A stretch of 57,201 nucleotides of DNA from a virus. The translations under genes and the position numbers were made by a program. The notes under the pieces were generated by a model. The model was not told the DNA's origin and searched no databases. It saw nothing but the letters and a program-made list of their open reading frames with translations. The DNA lies in IMG/VR virus record IMGVR_UViG_3300036766_001162, positions 1 through 57,201 of that record; one strand, given 5' to 3'. This document shows, one piece after another, positions 1 to 7,467 of this stretch (positions are counted from its first letter, which is position 1; every line of letters starts with the position of its first letter).

Positions 1-152
1 CCCACGCCGCCGTACATGATATTGTGGGAAAAGGAGGCGTGCTGCATCCCCAGTGCCACCATGGGCGACCCCAGGAATGCGATCATGGGGTCGGGATTGC
101 ACTTCTTGACCCCCGCATTGCAGCTCCCGGTGCAGTCCGCATCACTGAAGCA
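1..152. repeat. Left copy of the terminal direct repeat
   Basis: Bases 1-152 match 57050-57201 with one substitution: G at 26, T at 57075. An overlap of this size at contig ends is what an assembler leaves on a circular or circularly permuted molecule. It lies inside one open reading frame that continues across the junction, so the two ends join in frame. The difference changes one residue of that protein (His here, Asn in the right copy). Confidence 0.95.
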
Positions 153-2588
153 GATAGTGCCCCGGGTGGTCGTGCAGGAGGCATCACAGGTCATCCCCCA
201 GTCCGCCCCGAATGGCGCCGAGCCTTTGTTGATGTAGTTACCCACTACCTGGATTCCCGCTCCACCCGCGGCAATGGGGGCGCCCGCCAGCCCCATAAAT
301 CGGTTCCCCGTTATGCTGGTATTCACGAGACCGTCAGTGCGGGTTCCTGTGGAGAATCCTCGCCAGCCGTTGTAGCAGATATTGCCCTCAACCACGTTCC
401 CCGTTGCGAGATTGTCGTCCAGGATACACTCGGGATGGAGCGCGGTGGTGAGCCCGTTCGGATTGGTGATGATGTCGAGCTCGAAGCAGGTATTCAGGGC
501 AATTTTGGATATACCCCCGAAGACGTTATTCTGCCCCAGCCAGATACACGCCTTGCTCGGATGGTAAATGATATTGTCGGCAATCGTGGCCCCGAACGCC
601 GTCTGATCCATCTTGATCCCCGTCTGGAGGGTCTCGACGGCAAGACTCACCACCTGATTGCCCGTAATGACGGCATTGCTATTGCTGGTCAGGATGCCGA
701 CGCCCGTGGCGCCACTGCCCTCAACGTAGTTCGTTTTCAGGTCGGCGTTGGTAGCCTGGGCACTGATCCCAATGCAGCTCCCAGCAATCCCCTTGATGTT
801 GTTCCCCGTCGCATGGTCATTGGCCCCGGACATCAGGATGCCCGTGCAGCCCGTGGCGCCCGTGATGAAGCCAAGCTTGTTCTCGATCGCGGTGGCATCG
901 GTCCCCGTCAGCGCAATGCCCGTGGCGCCCGCGGCGAGATCGAACGCATAGCTCTTCGCCACCATGCCGAAGTTCCCGACGCTATAGCCTTGCGATTCCT
1001 TCCCCGGCCCCGCCGTGGAGCTGGGCCAGATCGTCGATTCGTCGATCCGGGTGTTGGCGCCCCCGATGATGCCCGCCGTGCTTCCGCGGCCCCACACGCG
1101 CAGCAGTTGCGAATCGATCCCCACACTCACGCCATTCGTGACCGCCACCGTGGGTTGCACGTTGGAGGTAGCCGCGTTGAATGCCCCATAGCAGCACTTC
1201 CCGGCATTCGCCGCGAAGCAACTGGAGTTCGCCGGGGTGCCGGGAATTGGCGACGAGCAATCCGTGATCTCGCGGGCAACGTTCGTGTCATAGAGGGTCG
1301 CCTGGTTCTCGGTCTTGATGCCGAAGTCCCCAGTAAAGTGGTCCCAGACATTGACCCCGGCGAAGGTCGCATTGAACGTGCGCGCCAGGTCCACGGCATT
1401 GATGCGTCCAGGGCCGCTGGGTGGCACGATCGTCGCATCGGGGTGGGTGTTCGGCGTCCCACTACACGTCCCCCCGGGCGTCTTGCAGTCCGCGATGCGG
1501 AGACACAGGCTCCCGGTATCCGCCGGCACCGCGGCCCCGAGCGACGCATCCGCCACGTTGTCGGTGAACTGCTGGGTGGTGTTGTCGGATTGCGTGCCCA
1601 CCAGCAACCAGTTACCGGTGTCCCCCGCGATCCGGCGATATACCTTCCGTGATGTCGTGCCCACCGGTCCGAGCGCGATGTTGACCGTGACCTGGCCATG
1701 GGTGCCATCCGTCGTGAGGATACCCGAGGTCGCAGACACCCCTCCCTGCCCGTTGGCATTGTTGAAGGTCACTTTCCACGAATGCGTGCCGTTGGTGATG
1801 TTCCCCGCCGCGGTGATGAGCGCCACGACCGGCGTCGTTGGCACCGCGCCGGCACAATCCGTTTGCGCTTCGCACCGGGCGCCCGGCGTGGCCGCCGCAC
1901 CATCACACTCCTGCCGACAGGGATCGCCCGCGTTCGTGCCGGCGACGCACCGTTGGTAGGGGTCCGACTGATACGTCCAGACGCTGCACCCCTCGAGGAA
2001 GATATCCGAGGACTTTGCGTCCGTGTCCCTCAACATCTCGTACGTCGCGCCGCTGGTGGGTGCGAAGCACGTGGCGGCCGTGCAGGGACTCGTCCCCGCG
2101 ACGCCGAAGGACGACGTACACGTGCCGCCCCCAAGGCATTCCGCCGTCGCCTTACACGCGGCGCCAGGATACGTCCCACCGGAGCAATACTGGCGGAGCG
2201 GGGCAAAGCCCGCAGAGAGGTCTTCGCATTGGATATGCGTGTTGTCCTGCACCGCGAGCGCCGAAAAGATGCAGCAGCTCGGACAGGTCGCGCCGATGCC
2301 GCACCCGTTGGTCTGGTCGGTCGTGTCCAACGTACAGGCGAGCCCGGAGCGGGCGCCGTTGGCGCAGGTGCCGGAGGTCGGGGACGCGAGCGTCGGCACA
2401 CAGCCCGTCGGGAGGAACAGCGTCTTCCCCCCCGCGACGGCGGTACTCAGCGCGGTGTTGGTCTGCGACGTGGCATCGACGGTGCCCGTGCAGTTGGCGT
2501 AGTCGTCCAGCCGGATTTGATGCCGCAGGGGATTCATCCCCGCGGCAATCAAGAGGAGGAGGAGGGCCCCGAGGTTCAGGCGTCGCAT
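1..2588 (-). CDS. Large Cys-rich beta-helix-type appendage protein, N-terminal part (continues across the circle junction at 57049)
   Basis: The frame is open from the ATG at 2588 to base 1 and continues without a stop from 57049 to 56089. The whole protein is 1182 residues. It begins with a signal-peptide-like segment (MRR, then GALLLLLIAAG). An N-terminal region rich in Cys follows, with motifs such as GARCEAQTDCAG. Next comes a fibronectin-like stretch (THSWKVTFNNANGQGG) and a long array of short Asn/Gly/Ile-rich turns (ITGNQVVS, ATIADNIIY, NTSITGNRFMG) typical of right-handed parallel beta-helix, pectate-lyase-like proteins. Such folds are common in phage tailspikes and surface polysaccharide-binding proteins. 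It lies downstream of portal and small appendage genes. A virion tailspike or a secreted surface protein are both possible; the signal peptide and many Cys residues favour export. No catalytic residues can be assigned by eye. Confidence 0.8.
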   Translation of the reverse strand, partial: MRRLNLGALLLLLIAAGMNPLRHQIRLDDYANCTGTVDATSQTNTALSTAVAGGKTLFLPTGCVPTLASPTSGTCANGARSGLACTLDTTDQTNGCGIGATCPSCCIFSALAVQDNTHIQCEDLSAGFAPLRQYCSGGTYPGAACKATAECLGGGTCTSSFGVAGTSPCTAATCFAPTSGATYEMLRDTDAKSSDIFLEGCSVWTYQSDPYQRCVAGTNAGDPCRQECDGAAATPGARCEAQTDCAGAVPTTPVVALITAAGNITNGTHSWKVTFNNANGQGGVSATSGILTTDGTHGQVTVNIALGPVGTTSRKVYRRIAGDTGNWLLVGTQSDNTTQQFTDNVADASLGAAVPADTGSLCLRIADCKTPGGTCSGTPNTHPDATIVPPSGPGRINAVDLARTFNATFAGVNVWDHFTGDFGIKTENQATLYDTNVAREITDCSSPIPGTPANSSCFAANAGKCCYGAFNAATSNVQPTVAVTNGVSVGIDSQLLRVWGRGSTAGIIGGANTRIDESTIWPSSTAGPGKESQGYSVGNFGMVAKSYAFDLAAGATGIALTGTDATAIENKLGFITGATGCTGILMSGANDHATGNNIKGIAGSCIGISAQATNADLKTNYVEGSGATGVGILTSNSNAVITGNQVVSLAVETLQTGIKMDQTAFGATIADNIIYHPSKACIWLGQNNVFGGISKIALNTCFELDIITNPNGLTTALHPECILDDNLATGNVVEGNICYNGWRGFSTGTRTDGLVNTSITGNRFMGLAGAPIAAGGAGIQVVGNYINKGSAPFGADWGMTCDASCTTTRGTICFSDADCTGSCNAGVKKCNPDPMIAFLGSPMVALGMQHASFSHNIMYGGV

Positions 2589-2599
2589 GATCCGCTCAG

Positions 2600-2881
2600 T
2601 CATGGAGGGACGGGCATCCCGGGGAGCGCCGGAGTCGGCGTCGCGCCCAGCGCCCCCGCTTCGTCGGCCATGGCCCGCCGACGATCGGCGACCTCGGCAT
2701 CGAAGGCTGTCCCCTCGGCAGCGAGTGCCACGACCGACCGGCCCAGCACCGCGGGCCCAGCACCGAGGTGCGCGCTGATGTTGCAGACCGGCAATATCCA
2801 CGAGCGGGGGAACCAGAGCAGGTAGGCGAGCGCAATCCATCCCGTCCACGCCATGGCGGTAAACGCGCTGCGCCACACCAC
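2600..2881 (-). CDS. Small membrane protein, function unknown
   Basis: A protein of about 93 residues with one strong membrane segment near its N-terminus (MAWTGWIALAYLLWFP) and an Ala/Pro-rich tail. I chose the GTG at 2881 because GGGAGGG at 2893-2887 lies five bases upstream, just after the previous gene's TAA. A longer ATG start at 2938 would overlap that gene by about 40 bases. The next gene starts 12 bases downstream. No family recognised; its place beside appendage genes does not define a role. Confidence 0.6.
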   Translation of the reverse strand: MVWRSAFTAMAWTGWIALAYLLWFPRSWILPVCNISAHLGAGPAVLGRSVVALAAEGTAFDAEVADRRRAMADEAGALGATPTPALPGMPVPP

Positions 2882-2897
2882 CTGGGCCCTCCCGGGG

Positions 2898-3311
2898 TTA
2901 GAGGGCGGATTCGAAGCCGCGAATGTCGGATGTACCATCGCTGATCACCCAAATGTCGATCGGTCCGATCGGCAAGATGCCGGTGTCGCCGAGTTGTGCG
3001 AGTTTGACCCCAGTCGCCGCCGTCACGCCTGACGTAAAGCCGAAATAGGCGACACTTCCGCTCGCGTTTTGGATCAAGACGCCGCGGCGGCCCGTCTGCG
3101 GCGTTGTGACAATCTTCGCGGCCGTCGTGGTCGCCGTGAAGTTGAAGCCCACCACGGTCCCGAATGCCGGCGGGCTGGCGGGGTAGGGATGGGTCGCGTC
3201 GGCATCCACGCCATCCGGCGTACGTAGCAGGACGCGCTGGTGCTTGACGCCCCCAATATCCTTGGAGGCGATGACATCGCCGGTAGCCGGGAGGGTATTG
3301 TTGTCTGCCAT
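2898..3311 (-). CDS. Phage structural protein, probable appendage or fibre-associated
   Basis: A 137-residue protein with an acidic, Gly/Thr-rich, beta-strand-like composition. The N-terminal phrase DIGGVKHQRVLL resembles a motif I recognise in many phage tail or fibre-associated proteins (variants of IGG-x-x-x-QRV). The rest (TTAAKIVTTPQTGRRGVLIQ, FGFTSGVTAATGVKLA) looks like a small jelly-roll or immunoglobulin-like virion domain with no membrane segment. It lies in the block of appendage genes between the portal gene and the large beta-helix gene. The structural assignment is by resemblance and context only. Confidence 0.6.
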   Translation of the reverse strand: MADNNTLPATGDVIASKDIGGVKHQRVLLRTPDGVDADATHPYPASPPAFGTVVGFNFTATTTAAKIVTTPQTGRRGVLIQNASGSVAYFGFTSGVTAATGVKLAQLGDTGILPIGPIDIWVISDGTSDIRGFESAL

Positions 3312-3340
3312 CTCGTCGCCCCGCTCGAGCGATCCCGAGC

Positions 3341-3814
3341 TCAGTCAGCGGTGAAGGCGAGTTGCCCGATCGCAAAGCTGAACGTGACCCCGCTCAGGAC
3401 GACGACGCCCACGGCCCCGTTGACCGTGCCGGCCATCAGGAGGTTCCCGGCGGACGACGCATCATAGAGCCCGCACCACTTGATGGCCGCGCCGCCGAAC
3501 CAGTCGGCCGATGCTTGCGGGAACGTCACCGCGAGCTTATTGGTGACTCCCCACGCCGTGCCGCTGACCGCCGAGATGTTCCAGCTCACGGCGTTGCCCG
3601 ACGCATCGTCGGCGTCCTTTGCCATGGCGACGCGCGCGTAGGAGCCACCGCTCAGCTCGCCAGCGCTCACGTCGGCCGGATCGGTCGAGTGCAGCGACAC
3701 CCACAGGTTCGTGGGGCCGGTGGCGGCGAGCGCCGTGGCCGCGGCACCGTCCTTATTGGTCTTGAAGAGCCACTGGATTAGGCGCGTCTCGAAATAGGTA
3801 CTGAAGCCTGCCAT
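3341..3814 (-). CDS. Phage tail fibre-like protein
   Basis: A 157-residue protein matching a common phage family often annotated as tail fibre protein. It begins GFSTYFETRLIQWLF, followed by TGPTNLWVSLHSTDPAD, then SGGSYARVAMA and a C-terminal beta region ending FAIGQLAFTAD. The phrases NLWVSLHSTDP and GGSYARV are characteristic of that family. The start is 3 bases from the portal-MuF stop, implying translational coupling. The family's structural role is not well established; virion appendage is the best guess. Confidence 0.7.
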   Translation of the reverse strand: MAGFSTYFETRLIQWLFKTNKDGAAATALAATGPTNLWVSLHSTDPADVSAGELSGGSYARVAMAKDADDASGNAVSWNISAVSGTAWGVTNKLAVTFPQASADWFGGAAIKWCGLYDASSAGNLLMAGTVNGAVGVVVLSGVTFSFAIGQLAFTAD

Positions 3815-3817
3815 AGG

Positions 3818-6800
3818 TCACCCCTCCTCCGCGTTCTTGTCAGATAGCACCAGCAAAAGATCGCATACGCAGCGCGGATGCGCTGTCGGCGCGTCGTCAC
3901 CACTCGGGAATGCCGCGTCGATCGGCACGACGCCGGCCGCGGCATTCGAGTCGCAGTTGCTCGTTACGACGTTCTCGGCTATAAAGAAGCCAGCATCTGC
4001 CGTCAGGTTGAACACCTCGCAGGAGGCCATCCGATGAGCCGTCATCATCACCCGCTCGAACCCGGCGTCATGCGGCGCGTAACCCGCCTTTATCTGCGCG
4101 AGCAGCGTTCGCTTCTGGACGTTGCCGCCGCGACCGGCCTCACATACACGCGCATCCGGAACGCACTCCTGCGCGCGGGATATCCGCTGCGTGGCCGCAC
4201 GGAGGCGGCGAGCCATGTCGTCGCCGCTGCCAAACGCCGAGAGTCGATGATGGCGCGCTATCAGGCCGGCCAGCCACTCGCGAAGATAGCGCAAGCCCTT
4301 GGCCTCACGAGGAGGAATGTGGTGCATCACCTCAGCCAAGCGGGTATCGACCTGCGCCAGCGCCCGGCCATTGCGACCAGCGAATTGCACCGCCTGTACT
4401 TCGATCGCGGCATGTCCGCGCAAGCAATCGGCATGCGGGTGGGAATCTCTGCTGTTACCGTGGGCCAACGTCTTCGCCGCGCGGGCTATACTCTCCGTTC
4501 CAACAGCGATGCCCTCGCACGCTGGTATCAGGGGGTCACCAAGGCCGAGCGCCTCAATCGCCTGCGCGCCGCGCACGCCGAGACGCCGAAGGCCCGCGAG
4601 CGCCGCGGCAATTTCGGTTCGGATACGGAACGCCGTCTCTACGAGTTGATCGCAGATCACGGACGCTTCGCCGTGCAGAAGGCCGTGGGCCGTTACAGTG
4701 TGGACATGGCTACCGATACCGTCGCCGTGGAAATCGCCGGCGGACGTTGGACGGGTCGCCGTTCGTCCCGTAAACGCACCGACTACCTCCTCCAGTCGGG
4801 CTTCCACGTGATCGAAATCGTATGCAGTGCCCAGAGCCGATTTCAGCCAAGTGCCGCTGAGCAGGTAATCGCCTTCCTTCAGGAGGTGAAGCGGCTTCCA
4901 CCCGGCATCCGTGAGCACCGGATGGTTCGGGGTTCCGGTCAGCCGATGACCACTCGACAGGTCCACATCGACTACCGTCCCGCGGTAGTGTCGGCGGAAG
5001 GTGCGATGTAGCGCGCCCGTCGAGACGCGCATGTCGCCGATCAGGCATTCATCGTCCGTGTCGTGCTCACTCCCGAGGACCCATTCCTTGCCCGCGACCT
5101 CGCCGCTGGCCTTCCAGGTCTCGAGGTTGCCGCGGACGAGCGCGTTGCTGATCTCGGTCCGCGCAATCAGCGCGGCCCGCTCGTCGCTGAAGGCGTACGA
5201 GTCCGCCAGCGCGGTCGCGAGATCGGCCTTGCTCCACTGCTCCGCAAAGGCCTCCGCGATCGTGCCGCGCAGGAGTTCGCGGGTGCCATCTGTGATCGCG
5301 TAGGCCGCGTTCGGGTTCTCGCCCACGCTCCCGTCGGGGAGCGTCCGCATGCCGACGAGTTCGGCGGCGCGCGCGTTTGCTGCCGCGACGATCGCGGCAT
5401 TCGGGAGCGCGAAGTCGGCCGCGGTCGGCACCGCCAGGGTGAGCGTCGCCAATGCCTGCGTGGCCCCGCGCTGCCCGATGTCCCCGAGGAGCTGCGCTGT
5501 GGGATCGATCAGAACCGTGAAGCCCGCCATGTCGACGGCGGCCAGCACCTGGTCGACGATGTCCGCAGGCTCGTCCTTCCGCAGCGCGACGCCCACGCCC
5601 TTCGCCAGGTACGGCGCCGCCGCCGCGAGGACCGCCGCCTGCACCGTGACGAAGGCTCCGCGGACACGCTTCGCCAGGGCGCGCTCGGCCTTCTGCACCG
5701 GCGCGGTCGCGCGGGCCGCACCGGCCAGCAACTTCCGCTTCGCGCGGGGGAGGCTGGCGATCGTGACGCGCACCGGGGCTCGCACCGGGGCTCGCTTCGC
5801 CGCGGGCCGCGCGTTCGCCTTGGGCTCCGGCGTCGGCGGCGCGGCCGCGGCGGGCGGCTTCCCACCCCTCGGCGGAGGCGTCCCGCCGTCGGGCGGTGCC
5901 TCGGGTGGTAGCGGCTTCCCATCTGGCCCGAGAACGACCGGGACCACCGGGACCACCGGCTCGGGCGGATTCAGGATGTCGGCCAGCCGCACGGCGCCGT
6001 TGGCCCCACCGTAGATCAGGGCCTGGTCGCCATCCGGGACCGGGTCGAGGCTCTTCGTCTGCCGGACCTCGTTGATCGTGAGGACGCCGAGCTTCAGGTA
6101 CCGCTCGTCGAGCTCGCTCTGTGTCCTCGCATCCGGCGTCCGGGCATCGTCGAAGAAGAAGCCGAGGTCGGTGAAGCCGAAGTCGTGGTGGATGACGTCG
6201 TACGTCATGAGGTCCTGGAAGAACCCCATCAGCGGCAGCGTGCCCTCCTCGAGGGCGACGTCCTGCATAATCTCGCCTGTCGCGCGATTAGTCTGCTTGA
6301 TGAATGCCGTGGGAGGTATATCGAAAGCAAAGCAGATTTTCCGCAGCAGCCACTCGTCGAACTCGTCTTTCAGCGGCGGCAGGCGCGTCTCGTGGAGCGT
6401 GACGCCGGCGCCCCCTGGCACGAACTTGACCTTGCGGCGCTCCTCGGTGCCGCCCTCGAAGAAGCTCGCCCACTTCTGCGCGAACTGCTCGACCTGCGGG
6501 GCGCTCCACCCTTCGGGGAGCGTGACGATCATGTCGGGGATATTGCCCGCCGAGTAGTACTCAAGCTGGGACGTCACGCGGCGGAGCGCCAGGTTGATCG
6601 TGACGAGGATCTGCTCTGTGGGCCCGAACCCGTAAGCGTGCGTGCTCCGCGGATTCCGGGGCCGATAGATCAGCTCGTCCGCCGTGAAATCCGTCGTCGG
6701 CATGCCCTTGATGATCTGGCGGTAGGCCGTTCCGCTGTCGGGCCGGTTCCCGCGTTCGTCGAGCACGGGACGAATGGTGCCGCCGTCGAAGATCTCGAGC

Positions 6801-7309
6801 GCGTAGAGGCCGCCGGCGCGGGTCGGACGCCGGAAGATCGTGAGCGCGTCGACCACCAGCACTTCCTCGAGCGCCTTCCGCAGCCACGTGTTCCACGGCA
6901 GCACGCGGTCGGGCACGCGGAGCAGCGCTTCCACCTGCTGCACTCGCGCATCTCCGGGCTGCACCTTCGCCCGCGGATCGAGGGGCCGCACCGACCAGCC
7001 GAAGCGCGCCATGCGCGACTTGACCGTCTCGATCACGATGCGGACGGAGTCGGAGCCGTCGGCCAGCGCCCGCAGCATCGGGAAGCCGGTCAGCTCCTCG
7101 CCGCGCGGCGTGGTGCGCAGGTTGAAGCCGCTCGGGTAGTCCCAGGAGCGCGCGGGCACCGTGATCGGCGCCACGACCGGTGGTAGCGACCCGGGGCCGA
7201 ACCAGCCGGTCAGTCGCTCATAGACCCGCTGCGCCACCGAGCGGCGGGTATCCGCCGAGGCGGCGACAAGGGTCGGGTCGATCGGCGTGCCCGACAGGCG
7301 GGACGCCAT
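3818..7309 (-). CDS. Portal protein fused to a MuF-type head morphogenesis domain, interrupted by an intein
   Basis: The 1163-residue precursor has three parts. Residues 1 to about 460 are an HK97-type portal (EEVLVVDALTIFRR, NPRSTHAYGFGPTEQI, GEIMQDVALEEGTLP), forming the dodecameric DNA channel at the head vertex. After a Pro/Ala-rich linker, residues about 510-754 and 1119-1163 form a MuF-like domain (ERAALIARTEISNALVRGN ... EWVLGSEHDTDDE, then CDSNAAAGVVPID and TAHPRCVCDLL). Between Glu754 and Cys1119 sits a 364-residue intein. Removing it rejoins DDE to CDSN, restoring the usual MuF region before the terminal HPRCVC motif; the spliced product would have 799 residues. Portal-MuF fusions are known in phages. 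The start at 7309 follows a 17-bp inverted repeat. Confidence 0.92.
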   Translation of the reverse strand: MASRLSGTPIDPTLVAASADTRRSVAQRVYERLTGWFGPGSLPPVVAPITVPARSWDYPSGFNLRTTPRGEELTGFPMLRALADGSDSVRIVIETVKSRMARFGWSVRPLDPRAKVQPGDARVQQVEALLRVPDRVLPWNTWLRKALEEVLVVDALTIFRRPTRAGGLYALEIFDGGTIRPVLDERGNRPDSGTAYRQIIKGMPTTDFTADELIYRPRNPRSTHAYGFGPTEQILVTINLALRRVTSQLEYYSAGNIPDMIVTLPEGWSAPQVEQFAQKWASFFEGGTEERRKVKFVPGGAGVTLHETRLPPLKDEFDEWLLRKICFAFDIPPTAFIKQTNRATGEIMQDVALEEGTLPLMGFFQDLMTYDVIHHDFGFTDLGFFFDDARTPDARTQSELDERYLKLGVLTINEVRQTKSLDPVPDGDQALIYGGANGAVRLADILNPPEPVVPVVPVVLGPDGKPLPPEAPPDGGTPPPRGGKPPAAAAPPTPEPKANARPAAKRAPVRAPVRVTIASLPRAKRKLLAGAARATAPVQKAERALAKRVRGAFVTVQAAVLAAAAPYLAKGVGVALRKDEPADIVDQVLAAVDMAGFTVLIDPTAQLLGDIGQRGATQALATLTLAVPTAADFALPNAAIVAAANARAAELVGMRTLPDGSVGENPNAAYAITDGTRELLRGTIAEAFAEQWSKADLATALADSYAFSDERAALIARTEISNALVRGNLETWKASGEVAGKEWVLGSEHDTDDECLIGDMRVSTGALHRTFRRHYRGTVVDVDLSSGHRLTGTPNHPVLTDAGWKPLHLLKEGDYLLSGTWLKSALGTAYDFDHVEARLEEVVGAFTGRTATRPTSAGDFHGDGIGSHVHTVTAHGLLHGEASVICDQLVETAFRIRTEIAAALAGLRRLGVRGAQAIEALGLGDPLIPACEGIAVGTESIARAAKTLAHGNSRDSHPHADCLRGHAAIEVQAVQFAGRNGRALAQVDTRLAEVMHHIPPREAKGLRYLREWLAGLIARHHRLSAFGSGDDMARRLRAATQRISRAQECVPDARVCEAGRGGNVQKRTLLAQIKAGYAPHDAGFERVMMTAHRMASCEVFNLTADAGFFIAENVVTSNCDSNAAAGVVPIDAAFPSGDDAPTAHPRCVCDLLLVLSDKNAEEG
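4021..4026 (+). promoter_or_regulatory. Ribosome-binding site of the antisense endonuclease gene
   Basis: A perfect AGGAGG lies seven bases before the ATG at 4034. It decides the start: an ORF open from 3878 has no such site. The same bases on the minus strand encode the Ala-Ser-Cys just before intein block F, so one stretch serves both as RBS and as intein codons. Confidence 0.75.
4034..5011 (+). CDS. Putative homing endonuclease (three helix-turn-helix repeats plus Vsr/DUF559-like nuclease), encoded antisense inside the intein
   Basis: A 325-residue protein. Residues about 9-160 contain three related helix-turn-helix units, each ending in an AG-x-x-LR phrase (LLDVAAATGLTYTRIRNALL; LAKIAQALGLTRRNVVHHLS; SAQAIGMRVGISAVTVGQRL). 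Residues about 194-265 resemble the Vsr/DUF559 PD-(D/E)XK fold: SDTERRLYELIADHG, then VGRYSVDMATDTVAVEIAGG with candidate catalytic Asp and Glu, and RKRTDYLLQSGFHVIEIV. DNA-binding repeats joined to such a nuclease suggest a sequence-specific homing enzyme. The gene lies wholly within the intein on the opposite strand, in exact codon register, and has its own AGGAGG. Antisense ORFs in this register are often open by chance in GC-rich DNA, but here the plus-strand protein is the one with recognisable domains. Activity is inferred. Confidence 0.82.
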   Translation: MSRHHHPLEPGVMRRVTRLYLREQRSLLDVAAATGLTYTRIRNALLRAGYPLRGRTEAASHVVAAAKRRESMMARYQAGQPLAKIAQALGLTRRNVVHHLSQAGIDLRQRPAIATSELHRLYFDRGMSAQAIGMRVGISAVTVGQRLRRAGYTLRSNSDALARWYQGVTKAERLNRLRAAHAETPKARERRGNFGSDTERRLYELIADHGRFAVQKAVGRYSVDMATDTVAVEIAGGRWTGRRSSRKRTDYLLQSGFHVIEIVCSAQSRFQPSAAEQVIAFLQEVKRLPPGIREHRMVRGSGQPMTTRQVHIDYRPAVVSAEGAM

Positions 7310-7319
7310 CTAGGCTCGC

Positions 7320-7389
7320 GTGGGCGAGCGAAGACGCGCTCGCTCCGATCTAAGGCTCCGCACCACCGTGATCGTCTCCGCTCGCCCAC
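7320..7389. repeat. 17-bp inverted repeat upstream of the portal gene
   Basis: Arms 7320-7336 and 7373-7389 are complementary over 17 bases apart from one position that becomes G-U in RNA; the loop is 36 bases. The arms contain GTGGGCGAGCG and CGCTCGCCCAC. The structure ends 10 bases before the portal start (7309), so it would form in the leader of the portal message. There is no U-run after it, so a simple terminator is unlikely; a translation-control hairpin or a recombination site is possible. Confidence 0.75.
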
Positions 7390-7435
7390 CGTCGAACAGG
7401 AGGGAGGCGAATCCGAGCCATCACGCATGGACGCT

Positions 7436-7457
7436 TGCAGCCAGACTGCGGGGGTTG
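7436..7457. repeat. 22-bp dispersed repeat, copy 1
   Basis: Identical over 22 bases to 52518-52539; it contains GCAGCCAGACTGCGGGGG, with a small GCAG/CTGC hairpin. On the minus strand both copies encode Asn-Pro-Arg-Ser-Leu-Ala-Ala in a frame that ends shortly after. This copy lies between an HNH gene and the portal gene. Confidence 0.85.
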
Positions 7458-7467
7458 TTCCGGAGGC

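Larger units (their letters stand above)
3956..5047 (-). other. Intein within the MuF domain of the portal fusion
   Basis: The element covers residues 755-1118 of the precursor. It begins CLIGDMRVSTGA (block A, nucleophile Cys1), followed by GTVVDVDLSSGHRLTGTPNH and PVLT (block B with its His), then DAGWKPLHLLKEGDYLL. It ends CEVFNLTADAGFF and IAENVVTSN (blocks F and G), with Asn as the last residue and Cys as first residue of the C-extein. These are the hallmarks of a class 1 protein-splicing element. The penultimate residue is Ser rather than the usual His. The roughly 300 residues between blocks B and F are the exact antisense of a plus-strand gene (4034-5011) and match no sense-strand endonuclease domain I recognise. 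Splicing activity is inferred. Confidence 0.9.

Noticed and set aside
24-1652. Long plus-strand ORF (542 codons)
   Set aside because: It is the complement of the beta-helix gene; its product is Arg/Gly-rich without any motif, and the minus frame is open, in frame across the circle junction and protein-like.
6185-7186. Plus-strand ORF in the portal region, in the same antisense register as the intein endonuclease
   Set aside because: It has no motif and no RBS. It also shows that open antisense frames in this register arise by chance here, so the endonuclease call rests on its domains and RBS rather than on ORF length.
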